Positions 1 through 6,907 of a stretch of DNA of 64,000 nucleotides are shown here, piece after piece; the first letter of the stretch is position 1; each line of letters opens with the position of its first letter. Under the pieces are notes generated by a model that worked only from the letters and a program-made list of their open reading frames with translations, searched no databases and was not told where the DNA came from. The stretch is from Thermococcus sp. Lineage in GTDB: Archaea > Methanobacteriota_B > Thermococci > Thermococcales > Thermococcaceae. The stretch spans positions 1 to 64,000 of the forward strand of contig NZ_JALVUC010000020.1 in assembly GCF_027023865.1 (NCBI RefSeq). The letters are read 5' to 3'. Position numbers and translations under genes: made by a program.

Positions 1-372
1 TCTTGTGTCGATGTTATTTGTCCTTTTGAGTTTGACACAGTTCTTTATTGCTTCGTATTCTTCTTTTGTGATGATTTTTGCCTCGTACATGTATTTTGCA
101 AGGCTTCTGAGTGCGAGTCGTTGATTCTTCGAGCCGTCTTTCATTTGTAGTATATCATTGAAGGTTTGTACTTTTTTGAGTGCGTTTTCATACTCAATGA
201 GCGTCTTTTTTGACAGGTGCTGCATTCCCCATTTCTGCCATTCTCCAATCAGTCGTTCTTTTTCCAAAAGGAGCATTTTGAGAGGCTCACATTTTTCCAA
301 TTGGCCGTTTGTGAGTGTTCCATAGCCTGATAAGCGGGAGGTCCGGGGTTCGAAGCCCCGCGGGCCCACCAT
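1..372 (-). CDS. SSV-type integrase fragment, partial at window edge
   Basis: The minus strand is open from an ATG at 372 to the window edge and continues beyond it. The first residues, VGPRGFEPRTSRLSG, are the antisense reading of a tRNA 3' half. They are followed by a charged helical stretch (LIGEWQKWGMQHLSKKT, ALRSLAKYMYEAKIIT) of the kind seen in N-terminal SAM-like domains of archaeal tyrosine recombinases. Integrases of the SSV and Thermococcus-element type carry their attP inside the gene and are split on integration. I infer this is the C-terminal-side piece, at the right border of an element lying left of the window. The catalytic R..HxxR..Y residues would be outside the window and cannot be checked. 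The frame also stays open upstream to a stop near 477, so the exact start is uncertain. Confidence 0.72.
   Translation of the reverse strand, partial: MVGPRGFEPRTSRLSGYGTLTNGQLEKCEPLKMLLLEKERLIGEWQKWGMQHLSKKTLIEYENALKKVQTFNDILQMKDGSKNQRLALRSLAKYMYEAKIITKEEYEAIKNCVKLKRTNNIDTR
327..371 (+). mobile_element. Attachment site core: 3' half of tRNA-Ile(GAT)
   Basis: The stretch holds an anticodon loop CTGATAA (327-333), the 3' side of the anticodon stem, a variable region, a perfect T arm (CGGGG, TTCGAAG, CCCCG), a 7-base acceptor strand CGGGCCC, a discriminator A and CCA. The matching 5' half of the tRNA is absent: bases before 327 do not pair with the anticodon stem. This is what a duplicated tRNA 3' end left by an integrase looks like. 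Bases right of 371 should then be the original downstream flank of the intact tRNA-Ile, which is expected at the far end of the element. Confidence 0.75.
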
Positions 373-587
373 CGAAACTTTGCTGGGCAGAGTTTCATCA
401 AAGTTCGTAGCTCTCTTTCTAAAGTTGAATCTCAAGTGATTTTCTTTACTTCTTTCTCCCGAAAGCCTCGTTCTTTAGGGCGGGGAGGAAGTCAGGACTT
501 TTAGCTTTTGAAACGATGGAGTAATAATTATTACGTACGAAACCTATTTAAGCCCCATACGGATACCTTCCCTTGGAGATAGAGGCT
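373..587. other. Intergenic, no gene seen
   Basis: This 215-base gap holds no convincing gene. A TATA-like stretch (CCTATTTAAG, about 543-552) lies roughly 40 bases before the ATG at 588 and may serve the next gene. The stretch 488-540 has no recognisable element. Confidence 0.4.
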
Positions 588-1294
588 ATGAGGGCGATCA
601 TAATGTGCGCCCAAGTGGCGAGAGGATATTATGCATTCTGGCAAAGATTCTTCAAAGAAGTCCCCCCGTGTTCACGGATATCACCTCCCTATCAGATGCA
701 TTTGAAAAAATACGAACACAAATAGATAAAAACTCCGATGAGATCCTACAGAAACTCCTAAAGATCACTCCTGAAGAGGCAACCAAAGAATCTTATGAGA
801 GGGCAATAAGAGATATCCACGATATTATCATCTCTGAAATGTCTCAATTCTTAGATGAGCTCATAGAAGCCGCAGAAAACAACTACATGCGTCCAGAAGA
901 GGTCAAAGAGGAAATTCTCAATATTCTAATTCCTGAGATAGTAAAACTTCAGGCCCAAATGAATGAATCAAACACAAAGCTATGGGAAAAAGCGTTAAAC
1001 AAAGATACTCTGACTGAGGAAGAGATTAAACAATTCGAAACCCTTGACAAATTCTTATTCCTCGAATCAAACATCCTCAGGATAATGGCAGAGAACAGGG
1101 ATCTTAAAACCATGGAGGAACTAATTGGATACTCCCTCCTCTTGCTTCTGAGAGTCCTAAAGCTTGTTGAGGAAAAAAGAGACATAGCCAAACTTGAAAA
1201 AGACTTTAAAATCGTTGCAGAGAAAATAAAGTCCCTAAATCCTGAACCAAGAGCAATAGATGACTACTTCATTGACGAACTCCTAGAAGAGTGA
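588..1294 (+). CDS. Helical protein, possible antitoxin partner, probably frameshifted
   Basis: Function unknown. An uninterrupted frame runs from GTG 605 to 1294 (229 aa), but GTG 605 has no ribosome site. A better start is ATG 588, after GGAG (575-578), in a different frame (MRAIIMCAQVARGYYAFW). That frame joins the long one if the C6 run at 662-667 had a seventh C, giving KEVPPVFTDI across the join. So either a base is missing in the sequence or the 5' end is broken. The protein is almost wholly alpha-helical, rich in Glu, Lys and Leu, with no membrane segment or signal peptide. It ends 25 bases before a MazF-like gene in the same direction, so it could be its antitoxin, though it is far larger than usual antitoxins (70-100 aa). 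Confidence 0.5.
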
Positions 1295-1319
1295 TTCCCT
1301 AACCCAAGGAGGACAAAAC

Positions 1320-1724
1320 ATGTTCGAACAGGGTGAAATATGGACGGCACCATTTCCCTACTATGAACTCCAGAATAACACGGCATACAAAAGACAGTTC
1401 GTTTTAAAAGACAAAATACGGCCCGTCATAATAGTCTCAGAGAGTAACTTCAATTCAGACAAGTTAGATGTCATAGTCTGCCAAGTCTCCCGACACAAAG
1501 ACTATCGGATACTAACCCTACGTCCGGAACTCAAAAAGAGATTGATAATAATCTCAAACTCCAACCTAATACCCGGGACAGGAAACCTAAGAAACATAAG
1601 TATCATCAAGCCATTTAAATTATTCACCCTTCCCAAAGACCTCGTTCTAAATGGAAAACTGATCGGAAAACTCGACCAGCAAACACTCCAACAACTATTA
1701 AACAACATCCACAGCCTCTTTTAG
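1320..1724 (+). CDS. MazF/PemK-like toxin
   Basis: 134 aa, ATG preceded by a strong AGGAGG site. MazF/PemK toxins are small SH3-like-barrel endoribonucleases that cut mRNA. Family-like features are the N-terminal GEIWTAPFPY (the G-[DE]-[IV]-[WY] opening), the central RPVIIVSES (the RP-[VA]-[LIV]-V motif) and the following strand VIVCQVSRH. The C-terminal half is more divergent, so activity is not assured. The family has a conserved Arg in the RP-V motif, and it is present here. It probably forms a two-gene operon with the helical protein upstream. The pair lies just outside an integrated-element border, a usual place for toxin-antitoxin modules. Confidence 0.62.
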   Translation: MFEQGEIWTAPFPYYELQNNTAYKRQFVLKDKIRPVIIVSESNFNSDKLDVIVCQVSRHKDYRILTLRPELKKRLIIISNSNLIPGTGNLRNISIIKPFKLFTLPKDLVLNGKLIGKLDQQTLQQLLNNIHSLF

Positions 1725-1805
1725 CTCCTTGTCCCTAAGGGTAAACCTTACGAGGAATCTAACCATAAGAACAGTCTGCAAAATCATCACAGCCGAGGTG
1801 ATCCC

Positions 1806-2005
1806 ATGAAAGAAACCAAAGAACCACTAGCGAAGTTTCACGCGAAACTTGATCCAAAGGTAGGGTCCTGAAAAAGCTCCTAGCCCTCGGTATGGTTTAC
1901 GAGGATCGTGGGATGTACAAACTCTCCGAGCGCTTCTCAGAGCGTATGGAAAACCTAGCCAAGATGTGGAAGTTTGAGATCGGCAAAGTCGCTGAACTGT
2001 GGTGA
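1806..2005 (+). pseudogene. Small winged-helix-like protein, frameshifted
   Basis: ATG 1806 reads MKETKEPLAKFHAKLDPKVG and then stops at 1868-1870. A second frame starting about 1862 (RVLKKLLALGMVYEDR, then GMYKLSERFSERMENLAK) continues to a stop at 2003-2005. Joining the two needs one extra base near 1855-1862. The joined product of about 66 aa has the helix-then-beta-wing pattern of a small winged-helix DNA-binding protein. Family membership is inferred from this pattern only. It may be a decayed gene or a one-base sequence error, since similar single-base shifts occur elsewhere in this window. Confidence 0.4.
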
Positions 2006-2010
2006 AGACC

Positions 2011-2114
2011 ATGACCACAGTCCTAATAACTAACCAGGAGCCGCTTCATCGAGGAGGCGGTTATCATGAGGCTTTCGCATGAGAACTTGCTTTCTGGAGA
2101 AGTGAGGACGATTC
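2011..2114 (+). pseudogene. Gene remnant ending at tRNA-Lys
   Basis: ATG 2011 begins MTTVLITNQE, and after a one-base shift near 2041 a second frame reads RFIEEAVIMRLSHENLLSGE up to the 3' end of the tRNA-Lys gene. The remnant starts 6 bases after the stop of the preceding winged-helix fragment, so the two may once have formed an operon. The product is not recognised. Its abrupt end at a tRNA fits truncation by an integration or deletion event. Confidence 0.25.
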
Positions 2115-2192
2115 TGGCGGGCCGGGCGGGATTCGAACCCGCGGCCACGGGGTTAAAAGCCCCGCGCTCTAACCAGGCTGAGCTACCGGCCC
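2115..2192 (-). tRNA. tRNA-Lys (anticodon TTT)
   Basis: On the minus strand the gene starts GGGCCGG at 2192 and ends with an encoded CCA at 2117-2115. The cloverleaf is complete: acceptor GGGCCGG/CCGGCCC, D arm with GGTTAGAGC, anticodon loop CTTTTAA inside a GGGG/CCCC stem, and T loop TTCGAAT. The anticodon TTT assigns lysine. There is no intron. Confidence 0.96.
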
Positions 2193-2218
2193 ATTCCAAG
2201 GGGATACATGTGGGGAGA

Positions 2219-2228
2219 TTTTATAAGC
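2219..2228 (-). promoter_or_regulatory. TATA box of tRNA-Lys
   Basis: On the minus strand GCTTATAAAA lies about 27-36 bases before the 5' end of tRNA-Lys at 2192, the usual archaeal TATA position for a tRNA. Confidence 0.7.
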
Positions 2229-2263
2229 TTTGCCCCGTCCGTCGGCCCCATTAAAGGAAAAAA

Positions 2264-2272
2264 TTTATAAAT
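2264..2272 (+). promoter_or_regulatory. TATA box of tRNA-Gln
   Basis: TTTATAAAT preceded by a purine-rich run (AAAGGAAAAAA) that fits a BRE. The spacing to the tRNA 5' end at 2299 is 27 bases, as expected for an archaeal promoter. Confidence 0.75.
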
Positions 2273-2298
2273 CCCCTCCTTCATCTATCAGCGGGTAC

Positions 2299-2374
2299 AG
2301 CCCCGTGGTGTAGCGGCCAAGCATCGGGGACTCTGGATCCCTGGACCGGGGTTCGAATCCCCGCGGGGCTACCA
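2299..2374 (+). tRNA. tRNA-Gln (anticodon CTG)
   Basis: A complete cloverleaf with acceptor AGCCCCG/CGGGGCT, D arm GTGTAGCGGCCAAGCATC, anticodon stem GGGGA/TCCCT with loop CTCTGGA, T arm CGGGG TTCGAAT CCCCG and encoded CCA. The anticodon CTG decodes CAG (glutamine). There is no intron. Confidence 0.95.
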
Positions 2375-2745
2375 TTTAAACCCCGTCTTCGCTTTTCGAA
2401 CCTCATGTTATACCTCGTATTGTAATCCTCACTATAATGGTTTCTTTATGTCTGTGGGATTTTTCTGTGTGTTCCATCTTCAGGTCTTTAACTCATGGAA
2501 TTTTCTTACATTATTTTTAGGATATTGGAAAAACTCCAAGTCCTGTTTAAGAACCCCCGTTATGAAACGCTCTCATACTATCGCTTTTGTGGCTTATCTG
2601 CTTGATAAGACCCGTTTTTTGGATATCATAATTTGAGCGTTGTGATCGGTGAATAAAACTTTTTAGGAACTCTTAAATAAGATGGCGTCCAACTCTAATC
2701 AACATCCGGGTGTTACACACCGCGGGCTTAATGTGGGGTGATGGC
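2375..2745. other. Intergenic stretch, promoter only
   Basis: 370 bases, A+T-rich at first, with no supported gene. A 62-codon open frame at 2448-2636 has no ribosome site and an unlikely composition. A TATA-like AACTTTTTAGG (about 2656-2666) and a second TCTTAAATAAG (about 2670-2680) lie upstream of the winged-helix gene at 2746 and are its likely promoter region. Confidence 0.4.
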
Positions 2746-2961
2746 ATGAACGGTTCAGTGGACTTGGAGAGTGAAATCAGAGGCATGCTCCGCGCCCATG
2801 GGGAACTTAGCGTTGCGTTCATAACGAGGTTCCTCCATGAGAGGGGCCTGGACTGCACGAGGCAGGGGGTAGAAAGGGTTCTCAGGCGACTCGTTAGAAA
2901 GGGTGTGGTCGAGGCTTTCTACACAAACGGAAATCAAAGGAAGCACTACAGGTTAAGGTGA
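2746..2961 (+). CDS. Small winged-helix regulator
   Basis: 71 aa from ATG 2746, chosen because GGGGTGATG precedes it; an in-frame upstream start at 2710 has no ribosome site. The product looks like a single winged-helix domain: helix (SEIRGMLRAHG), helix (SVAFITRFLHERG), recognition helix (RQGVERVLRRLVRKG), then a wing (VVEAFYTNGNQRKHYRLR). It probably binds DNA. Its stop overlaps the GTG start of the next gene, so the two are co-translated. The position at the head of a fibre locus suggests it controls that locus, with the GTAAC repeats near 3445-3471 as a candidate target. That is inference. Confidence 0.6.
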   Translation: MNGSVDLESEIRGMLRAHGELSVAFITRFLHERGLDCTRQGVERVLRRLVRKGVVEAFYTNGNQRKHYRLR

Positions 2962-3401
2962 AAAACGTGGGGACCTCTTCGGTCATACTAGGAAACAGCA
3001 GGAGGATGCTGATGATAGAGTTCCTCCAGAACAGGGAGGGGCGAGCGGAGCTCAGGGAAGTGGTTGACTTCATTGCAGAGAAGGAAGGCGCGACCGACAG
3101 GAAGCACAGGAAGAGCGTTTACGTGAGCCTCGTCCAGACCCATATCCCGCGACTCCAGAGGGAGGGGGTTATCTCCTTCGATAGGGGCACCGTCACACTA
3201 CTGAGGATACCCGACGACGTGACCGTCTATATGGAGGTCGTGAAGAGGAATGACATAAGCTGGAGTGCCTTCTACACGGGTACCTCGCTCATCTTTCTCC
3301 TCACAGGTTTTTACCTCGGAAACGTCCACCTTATCTTCGCGTCACTCGTGTACCTCATTATCAGTTTTGTGCACCACCGGCGGGTTAGGCGGCTGGTGTG
3401 A
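2958..3401 (+). CDS. Membrane-anchored winged-helix regulator
   Basis: 147 aa from GTG 2958, overlapping the previous stop (GTGA). Residues about 15-85 look like a winged-helix DNA-binding domain (NSRRMLMIEFLQNREG, then LREVVDFIAEKEG, SLVQTHIPRLQREGV and the wing SFDRGTVTLL). Residues about 100-138 hold two hydrophobic segments (AFYTGTSLIFLLTGFYL and HLIFASLVYLIISFV) followed by a positive tail HHRRVRRLV. The layout suggests a DNA-binding domain tethered to the membrane, as in several archaeal surface-structure regulators. I cannot name a family with confidence. It is likely to sense envelope state and act on the fibre genes downstream. Confidence 0.6.
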   Translation: MKNVGTSSVILGNSRRMLMIEFLQNREGRAELREVVDFIAEKEGATDRKHRKSVYVSLVQTHIPRLQREGVISFDRGTVTLLRIPDDVTVYMEVVKRNDISWSAFYTGTSLIFLLTGFYLGNVHLIFASLVYLIISFVHHRRVRRLV

Positions 3402-3444
3402 GTTTTTCAGAGCTTCTTCAGGTAAGCGAGGCCTTTTACTGGGA

Positions 3445-3489
3445 GTAACGTAACGTTACCCCACCGGTAACCCGGAATTTACTATATAC
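3445..3489 (+). promoter_or_regulatory. Promoter with GTAAC operator repeats
   Basis: GTAAC occurs at 3445-3449, 3450-3454 and 3467-3471, and its complement GTTAC at 3455-3459. The palindrome GTAACGTTAC spans 3450-3459, and GTTACC/GGTAAC form a second inverted repeat around a 5-base spacer. A TATA box (ACTATATACC, 3481-3490) follows ten bases later. Sites just upstream of a TATA box fit an activator. The neighbouring winged-helix proteins are candidates. Confidence 0.5.
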
Positions 3490-3508
3490 CTTTGAGGCTA
3501 AGTTTGAT

Positions 3509-3656
3509 GTGGAGCAACCTTAGGGGGTTGCCCGCCTAAGGGGCACTGCTGTGATGCAGGGCCAAAGCTGTGTGTGTTCGTGGCACCGAGGGGTTCTAAA
3601 ACCCCCGCACCCAGGTTTGATCTGGTCCACGGTGCCTCCAAACGGAGGCGAAAAAA
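3509..3656 (+). promoter_or_regulatory. Structured leader RNA of the fibre gene, candidate riboswitch
   Basis: From the TATA box, transcription should start near 3509, giving a leader of about 148 bases. It can fold as: hairpin CCTTAGG/CCTAAGG (3518-3541) extended by GGG/CCC; stem GGC/GCC plus CTGC/GCAG (3542-3563); and a three-way junction closed by GGCACCG (3582-3588) with CGGTGCC (3630-3636), containing hairpins GGGGTT/AACCCC (3590-3605) and CCAG/CTGG (3611-3625). The last hairpin is GCCTCC (3634-3639) with GGAGGC (3644-3649). It buries the GGAGG ribosome site of the gene starting at 3657. Bases 3634-3636 can pair in the junction stem or the ribosome-site hairpin but not both, which is the layout of a translational switch. 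Ligand and family are unknown. Confidence 0.5.
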
Positions 3657-4259
3657 TTGAGAAAGAATCTTGCTTTGGGAATTTTTGGCCTGCTGGTGGC
3701 CTTTGGTCTCGTTTTGGGAGCCGGAGCCAACTTCAGGGATTACAACGCAGACAGGAGCGTCCACTGGAATATCGTGAGTGACGACAACGAGCTTATTGAC
3801 CTCACCCCGATCCAGCCCTACGCGTACATAAACAATGGCGGCGTCCTCGTCGTTGATATAAGCCCGAACAATCCGAACTGGCCGGGCTACGGAAACGGAC
3901 TCAGCCCGAACTCAGAGTACAACTTCGATGAGGTCTTCCAGGTAAGCAACCACCTCTGGGAGAACAACATGTCAATTGTTGTCAGGATAACCAACGCCAA
4001 CACCGCGATCCAGTTCTACGGTGCAGACATGAACGTACACGACAGTGCAAACGGCACAGTTGTTTACGCCAGTGACATGGCGAAGAACGACGTCTGCTTC
4101 ATCGTGAACAACGGCGACGCAGTTAAGGTTGGAATGGACTTTACGGTTGGAAACGACGCTACAAACACCACTCAGAGCAGTACCATCCACATACAGGCCT
4201 ACAGACTCGGCACCGAGCCGTCGGAGCTTGTTGGAAAGTGCGGACAGGGGAACAACTGA
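3657..4259 (+). CDS. TasA/DUF1102-like secreted fibre subunit A
   Basis: 200 aa from TTG 3657, eight bases after GGAGG and matching the paralogue's start. A signal peptide (KNLALGIFGLLVAFGLVLGAGA) is followed by a conserved mature N-terminus, NFRDYNADRS. Later features are DDNELIDLTPIQPY, NGLSPNSEYNFDEVFQVSNH (shared almost exactly with the next gene) and a beta-rich, Asn-rich C-terminal half with no C-terminal anchor. The protein resembles archaeal DUF1102 proteins and the bundling-pilus subunit AbpA of Pyrobaculum, which relate to bacterial TasA and polymerise by strand exchange. A dedicated signal peptidase lies downstream. I infer an extracellular fibre or biofilm-matrix subunit. The family link rests on sequence features I can see, not on a search. 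Confidence 0.68.
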   Translation: MRKNLALGIFGLLVAFGLVLGAGANFRDYNADRSVHWNIVSDDNELIDLTPIQPYAYINNGGVLVVDISPNNPNWPGYGNGLSPNSEYNFDEVFQVSNHLWENNMSIVVRITNANTAIQFYGADMNVHDSANGTVVYASDMAKNDVCFIVNNGDAVKVGMDFTVGNDATNTTQSSTIHIQAYRLGTEPSELVGKCGQGNN

Positions 4260-4273
4260 AGGAGGAATGAAGC

Positions 4274-4810
4274 ATGAATAAACTACTTGGATTGGCCGTA
4301 CTTATGATTGGAATGCTCCTAGCGGTTGGAGCGGGTGCGAACTTCCGCTACTACTCAGCGGACAGATCTGCATCATTCCAAGTCGTCTCGGACGACAACG
4401 AACTTATTGACCTTACTGCACTTCAGCCCTACGTGACCTACGACGCTGGAAAGCTCTACGTCGACATAAGCCAGTACAACCCCAACCACCCTGAGGGCGG
4501 CGGAAACGGCATGAGCCCGAACACGACCTACGTCTTTGAAGAAATGTTCCAGGTAAGCAACCACCTCTGGGAGAACAACCAGACCAACTACCCGATCTGC
4601 GTCAAGATAAAGAGCGACCACGACAACGTACTGCTCTTTGCAGGGAACTACACCAGCCCGATAGCGGGTCCAGGTGACAACATAGAGTTCACAGTCGAGC
4701 ACGGCAACCCAGTCCCCATAGGCATGATCTTCGACAACACCAACGCTACCGAGGGCATGGATCAGTTTCAGATGAGCTTTGAGGCACACGCAGGTGCATG
4801 CGGGCCGTGA
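4274..4810 (+). CDS. TasA/DUF1102-like secreted fibre subunit B
   Basis: 178 aa, ATG after GGAGG, 14 bases behind subunit A. It is a clear paralogue: signal peptide ending AVGAGA, mature start NFRYYSADRS, DDNELIDLTALQPY and FQVSNHLWENN at matching positions. The C-terminal half diverges and is shorter. Two similar subunits in tandem suggest a major and a minor or capping subunit of one fibre. A short GAGGC-TTTT-GCCTC hairpin follows the stop, which may end or weaken the transcript before the peptidase gene. Confidence 0.68.
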   Translation: MNKLLGLAVLMIGMLLAVGAGANFRYYSADRSASFQVVSDDNELIDLTALQPYVTYDAGKLYVDISQYNPNHPEGGGNGMSPNTTYVFEEMFQVSNHLWENNQTNYPICVKIKSDHDNVLLFAGNYTSPIAGPGDNIEFTVEHGNPVPIGMIFDNTNATEGMDQFQMSFEAHAGACGP

Positions 4811-4819
4811 TTTCAGTCT

Positions 4820-4833
4820 GAGGCTTTTGCCTC
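4820..4833 (+). terminator. Hairpin after fibre subunit B
   Basis: GAGGC-TTTT-GCCTC, a perfect 5-base stem with a 4-base loop, lies ten bases after the stop of subunit B. It could act as a terminator or an RNA stabiliser that separates abundant subunit mRNA from the genes behind it. There is no long T run. Confidence 0.35.
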
Positions 4834-4923
4834 CCACATTAACTTTGTGAATTGAATCGGTTTTCATAGCTCTCATACGCTCTAATCCGACGGCTCGTGC
4901 CGCGCTGTAAGGAAGGGATATCC

Positions 4924-5991
4924 ATGAAAGGATTGGTAAAAAACATTACGATAACCTTATTGCTCATGTTCCTGACCGCCTCAGTGGCGGGTTTTCTGCT
5001 CGACAGGCCTATTCTGATTTCCTACGCATACTCCGAGAGCATGACGCCTACAATAAACAAGGGCGACCTCTTTTTCATAAACCCGCTCTCAAGGACCGGA
5101 GACGTTGGGGACATCATAGTATTCCACAGGCGCGACGGCTGGACCGTCCACAGGATATTTGCGGTTTCTGAGAACGGTTACCTGACGAAGGGAGACAACA
5201 ACGTGGCCACAGACCAGCAGGATGGGATCTACCCCCCCGTCAAACCCTCCGATGTCGCCGGAAAGGTGATAACCCTCTCTGGCCATCCACTAGTCATAAG
5301 GGGAGGGGGAGCGTTCATAGAGTCAATGAGGAAGCGCCTGACGAGCGTCTATGCCGTAGTCATTTTCCTCATCCTCGGTGCCTTCCTGACGTTCTCCGGA
5401 GGGGGGAAGAAAAGAAGCCACTCGAAGAGAAGGAAGTTCATCCGCGTTAGGGCGAGAACCCTCTACGCCGTTCTGTCCGTCGGAATCATTGCCGGCTTTA
5501 TCTTCGTTACCGTGGCGTCGTGGGGCACCCTCGCGTTCACTTACTCCTCAACCCTTGCCGGCGGTCAGAAAGAGGGCTGGTACCTCCCAGGGAGTTCCTT
5601 CGAGAGAAACCTTACTGTAAAGAACAGCGCGGTATATCCATTCTACTACTTCGTCGGGGAGAAAGGGGAAGGGGCGGAAATCACAAACGCAAGGGCATTC
5701 AAGCTAGGCGGCGGTTCCTTCCACAACGTAACGGTGGACGTCAAGGTCCCAGCCGATACGAGGATCTACCGTGTGGAGGTGGCGGTTCGCTCCTATCCAG
5801 CCATACTGCCGGGGAACCTTGTGGCGGCACTCTACGGGGCGAATCCTTACCTTCCTTTGGTCGCTTACTCGGCCGAGCTGGCCCTAGTTCTCCTAGCCTT
5901 TTACCGACTGGCTGACATAGCGGACGGCGATGTTCTTAGAATACGAACCAGGAGGAGAAGCCTCCTGAGCAAACTCATGGGGGATGGTTGA
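4924..5991 (+). CDS. SipW-type signal peptidase I (S26B)
   Basis: 355 aa from ATG 4924, chosen for the GGAAGGG site; the frame also extends to 4897. A first membrane segment is followed by SESMTP with the catalytic Ser39, WTVHRI with His76 and TKGDNN with Asp91. This is the Ser-His-Asp form used by archaeal, eukaryal and SipW enzymes, instead of Ser-Lys. After the catalytic domain come a second and third membrane segment (about 132-150, 170-190), a beta-rich exposed domain (residues 200-300) and a last membrane segment. That makes it about twice the length of simple archaeal peptidases. It likely cleaves the signal peptides of the fibre subunits flanking it. The extra domain may bind or present them. 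Confidence 0.82.
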   Translation: MKGLVKNITITLLLMFLTASVAGFLLDRPILISYAYSESMTPTINKGDLFFINPLSRTGDVGDIIVFHRRDGWTVHRIFAVSENGYLTKGDNNVATDQQDGIYPPVKPSDVAGKVITLSGHPLVIRGGGAFIESMRKRLTSVYAVVIFLILGAFLTFSGGGKKRSHSKRRKFIRVRARTLYAVLSVGIIAGFIFVTVASWGTLAFTYSSTLAGGQKEGWYLPGSSFERNLTVKNSAVYPFYYFVGEKGEGAEITNARAFKLGGGSFHNVTVDVKVPADTRIYRVEVAVRSYPAILPGNLVAALYGANPYLPLVAYSAELALVLLAFYRLADIADGDVLRIRTRRRSLLSKLMGDG

Positions 5992-5992
5992 T

Positions 5993-6907
5993 ATGAGGAC
6001 ACTTTTCCTGGCTTTGGCGTTCATCCTTGGTCTCCTCCTGGTGGTGGGATCGAGCGGGAACTTCCAGGGCTACAGCTCGGTCAGGGACGTTTCGGTGGAC
6101 ATCGTGCCGCACGACCAGGAGTACGTTGGGTTCAGGTGTAACGATGGTTATGCGGCGGTCGTTACGGTGGGCCAGAACTCCACCGAGAACTTCGGTGCAC
6201 TGACGGTCATGAACTACCTGCCCGGAAACCATGAGGTAGCTGTGGCAGTTGAGCCGGATTACTCGTTGCTTCCCACAGGATTGGACGTTGAGGTTGAGAC
6301 TGAAAATGGGGGTTCGGCCGTTCTCTCACCTGGAGAGGAGCGTACTCTGATTGGAAGGGTTACCGCAGGGAACGTAAGTCCCGGGACGTACATAATCCCG
6401 CTTGGCCTCTACGCCAGCTGGGACGGCGGCTCGGCATCGCTCTCACCCTGTCCGATTAAGGTCATTGTGAGGGGCGATCCGAAGATAGAGAAGACCCTCA
6501 TCTTCGGAAACGCGACCGTTGAAAGGGGGGCGAGGGGTCCATGGACTTTCAGGATAACCGTTACGAATCCCACCTCCGAGCCGCTTGAGCTTACGGTGAC
6601 CGACTTCATTTCCACCGACTTCCGGATCGTCCCCTGTGGGATTAGGGCAAGTTCAGGCTCCTATTTCCTCGCACCCTCTGGCTGCGGTTGCAGGAGGGGA
6701 ACCAGACTGGTCTGGTACGTTAGGGTTCCGGCAGGGGGAAGCGAGCACATCGACGTTACGGTGCGGGCCGGACACTGCGGGCTTTCGTGTGGAACCCACA
6801 CCCTCAACTCCGGTGCGAGGATTGAGGGGTATGGGATAGTGAGCAACGGCCTGAATGTGAGGGCCGTTTGCAATGGAACTAGTTTTTCGGAGGAGGATGA
6901 TTCATGA
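5993..6907 (+). CDS. DUF1102-like secreted protein with extra beta domain
   Basis: 304 aa from ATG 5993; GGGGGATGG lies just before it, overlapping the end of the peptidase gene. A signal peptide (RTLFLALAFILGLLLVVGSS) leads to GNFQGYSSVRD, the same mature N-terminus type as the two fibre subunits. Residues about 50-150 form one beta domain. Residues about 160-300 resemble a DUF11-like or surface beta-sandwich (FRITVTNPTSEPLELTVTD) and carry ten Cys, several in close pairs (GCGCRRG, GHCGLSCG), which suggests disulphides. It ends without a membrane anchor. Probably an accessory, anchoring or tip component of the fibre. Confidence 0.55.
   Translation: MRTLFLALAFILGLLLVVGSSGNFQGYSSVRDVSVDIVPHDQEYVGFRCNDGYAAVVTVGQNSTENFGALTVMNYLPGNHEVAVAVEPDYSLLPTGLDVEVETENGGSAVLSPGEERTLIGRVTAGNVSPGTYIIPLGLYASWDGGSASLSPCPIKVIVRGDPKIEKTLIFGNATVERGARGPWTFRITVTNPTSEPLELTVTDFISTDFRIVPCGIRASSGSYFLAPSGCGCRRGTRLVWYVRVPAGGSEHIDVTVRAGHCGLSCGTHTLNSGARIEGYGIVSNGLNVRAVCNGTSFSEEDDS

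Noticed and set aside
2066-2254. A 62-codon frame across tRNA-Lys
   Set aside because: Its GFEPAATGLKAPRSNQAEL stretch is the antisense reading of the tRNA, a known annotation artefact.
2448-2636. A 62-codon frame after tRNA-Gln
   Set aside because: Phe- and Trp-rich composition, no ribosome site and no promoter at the right distance.
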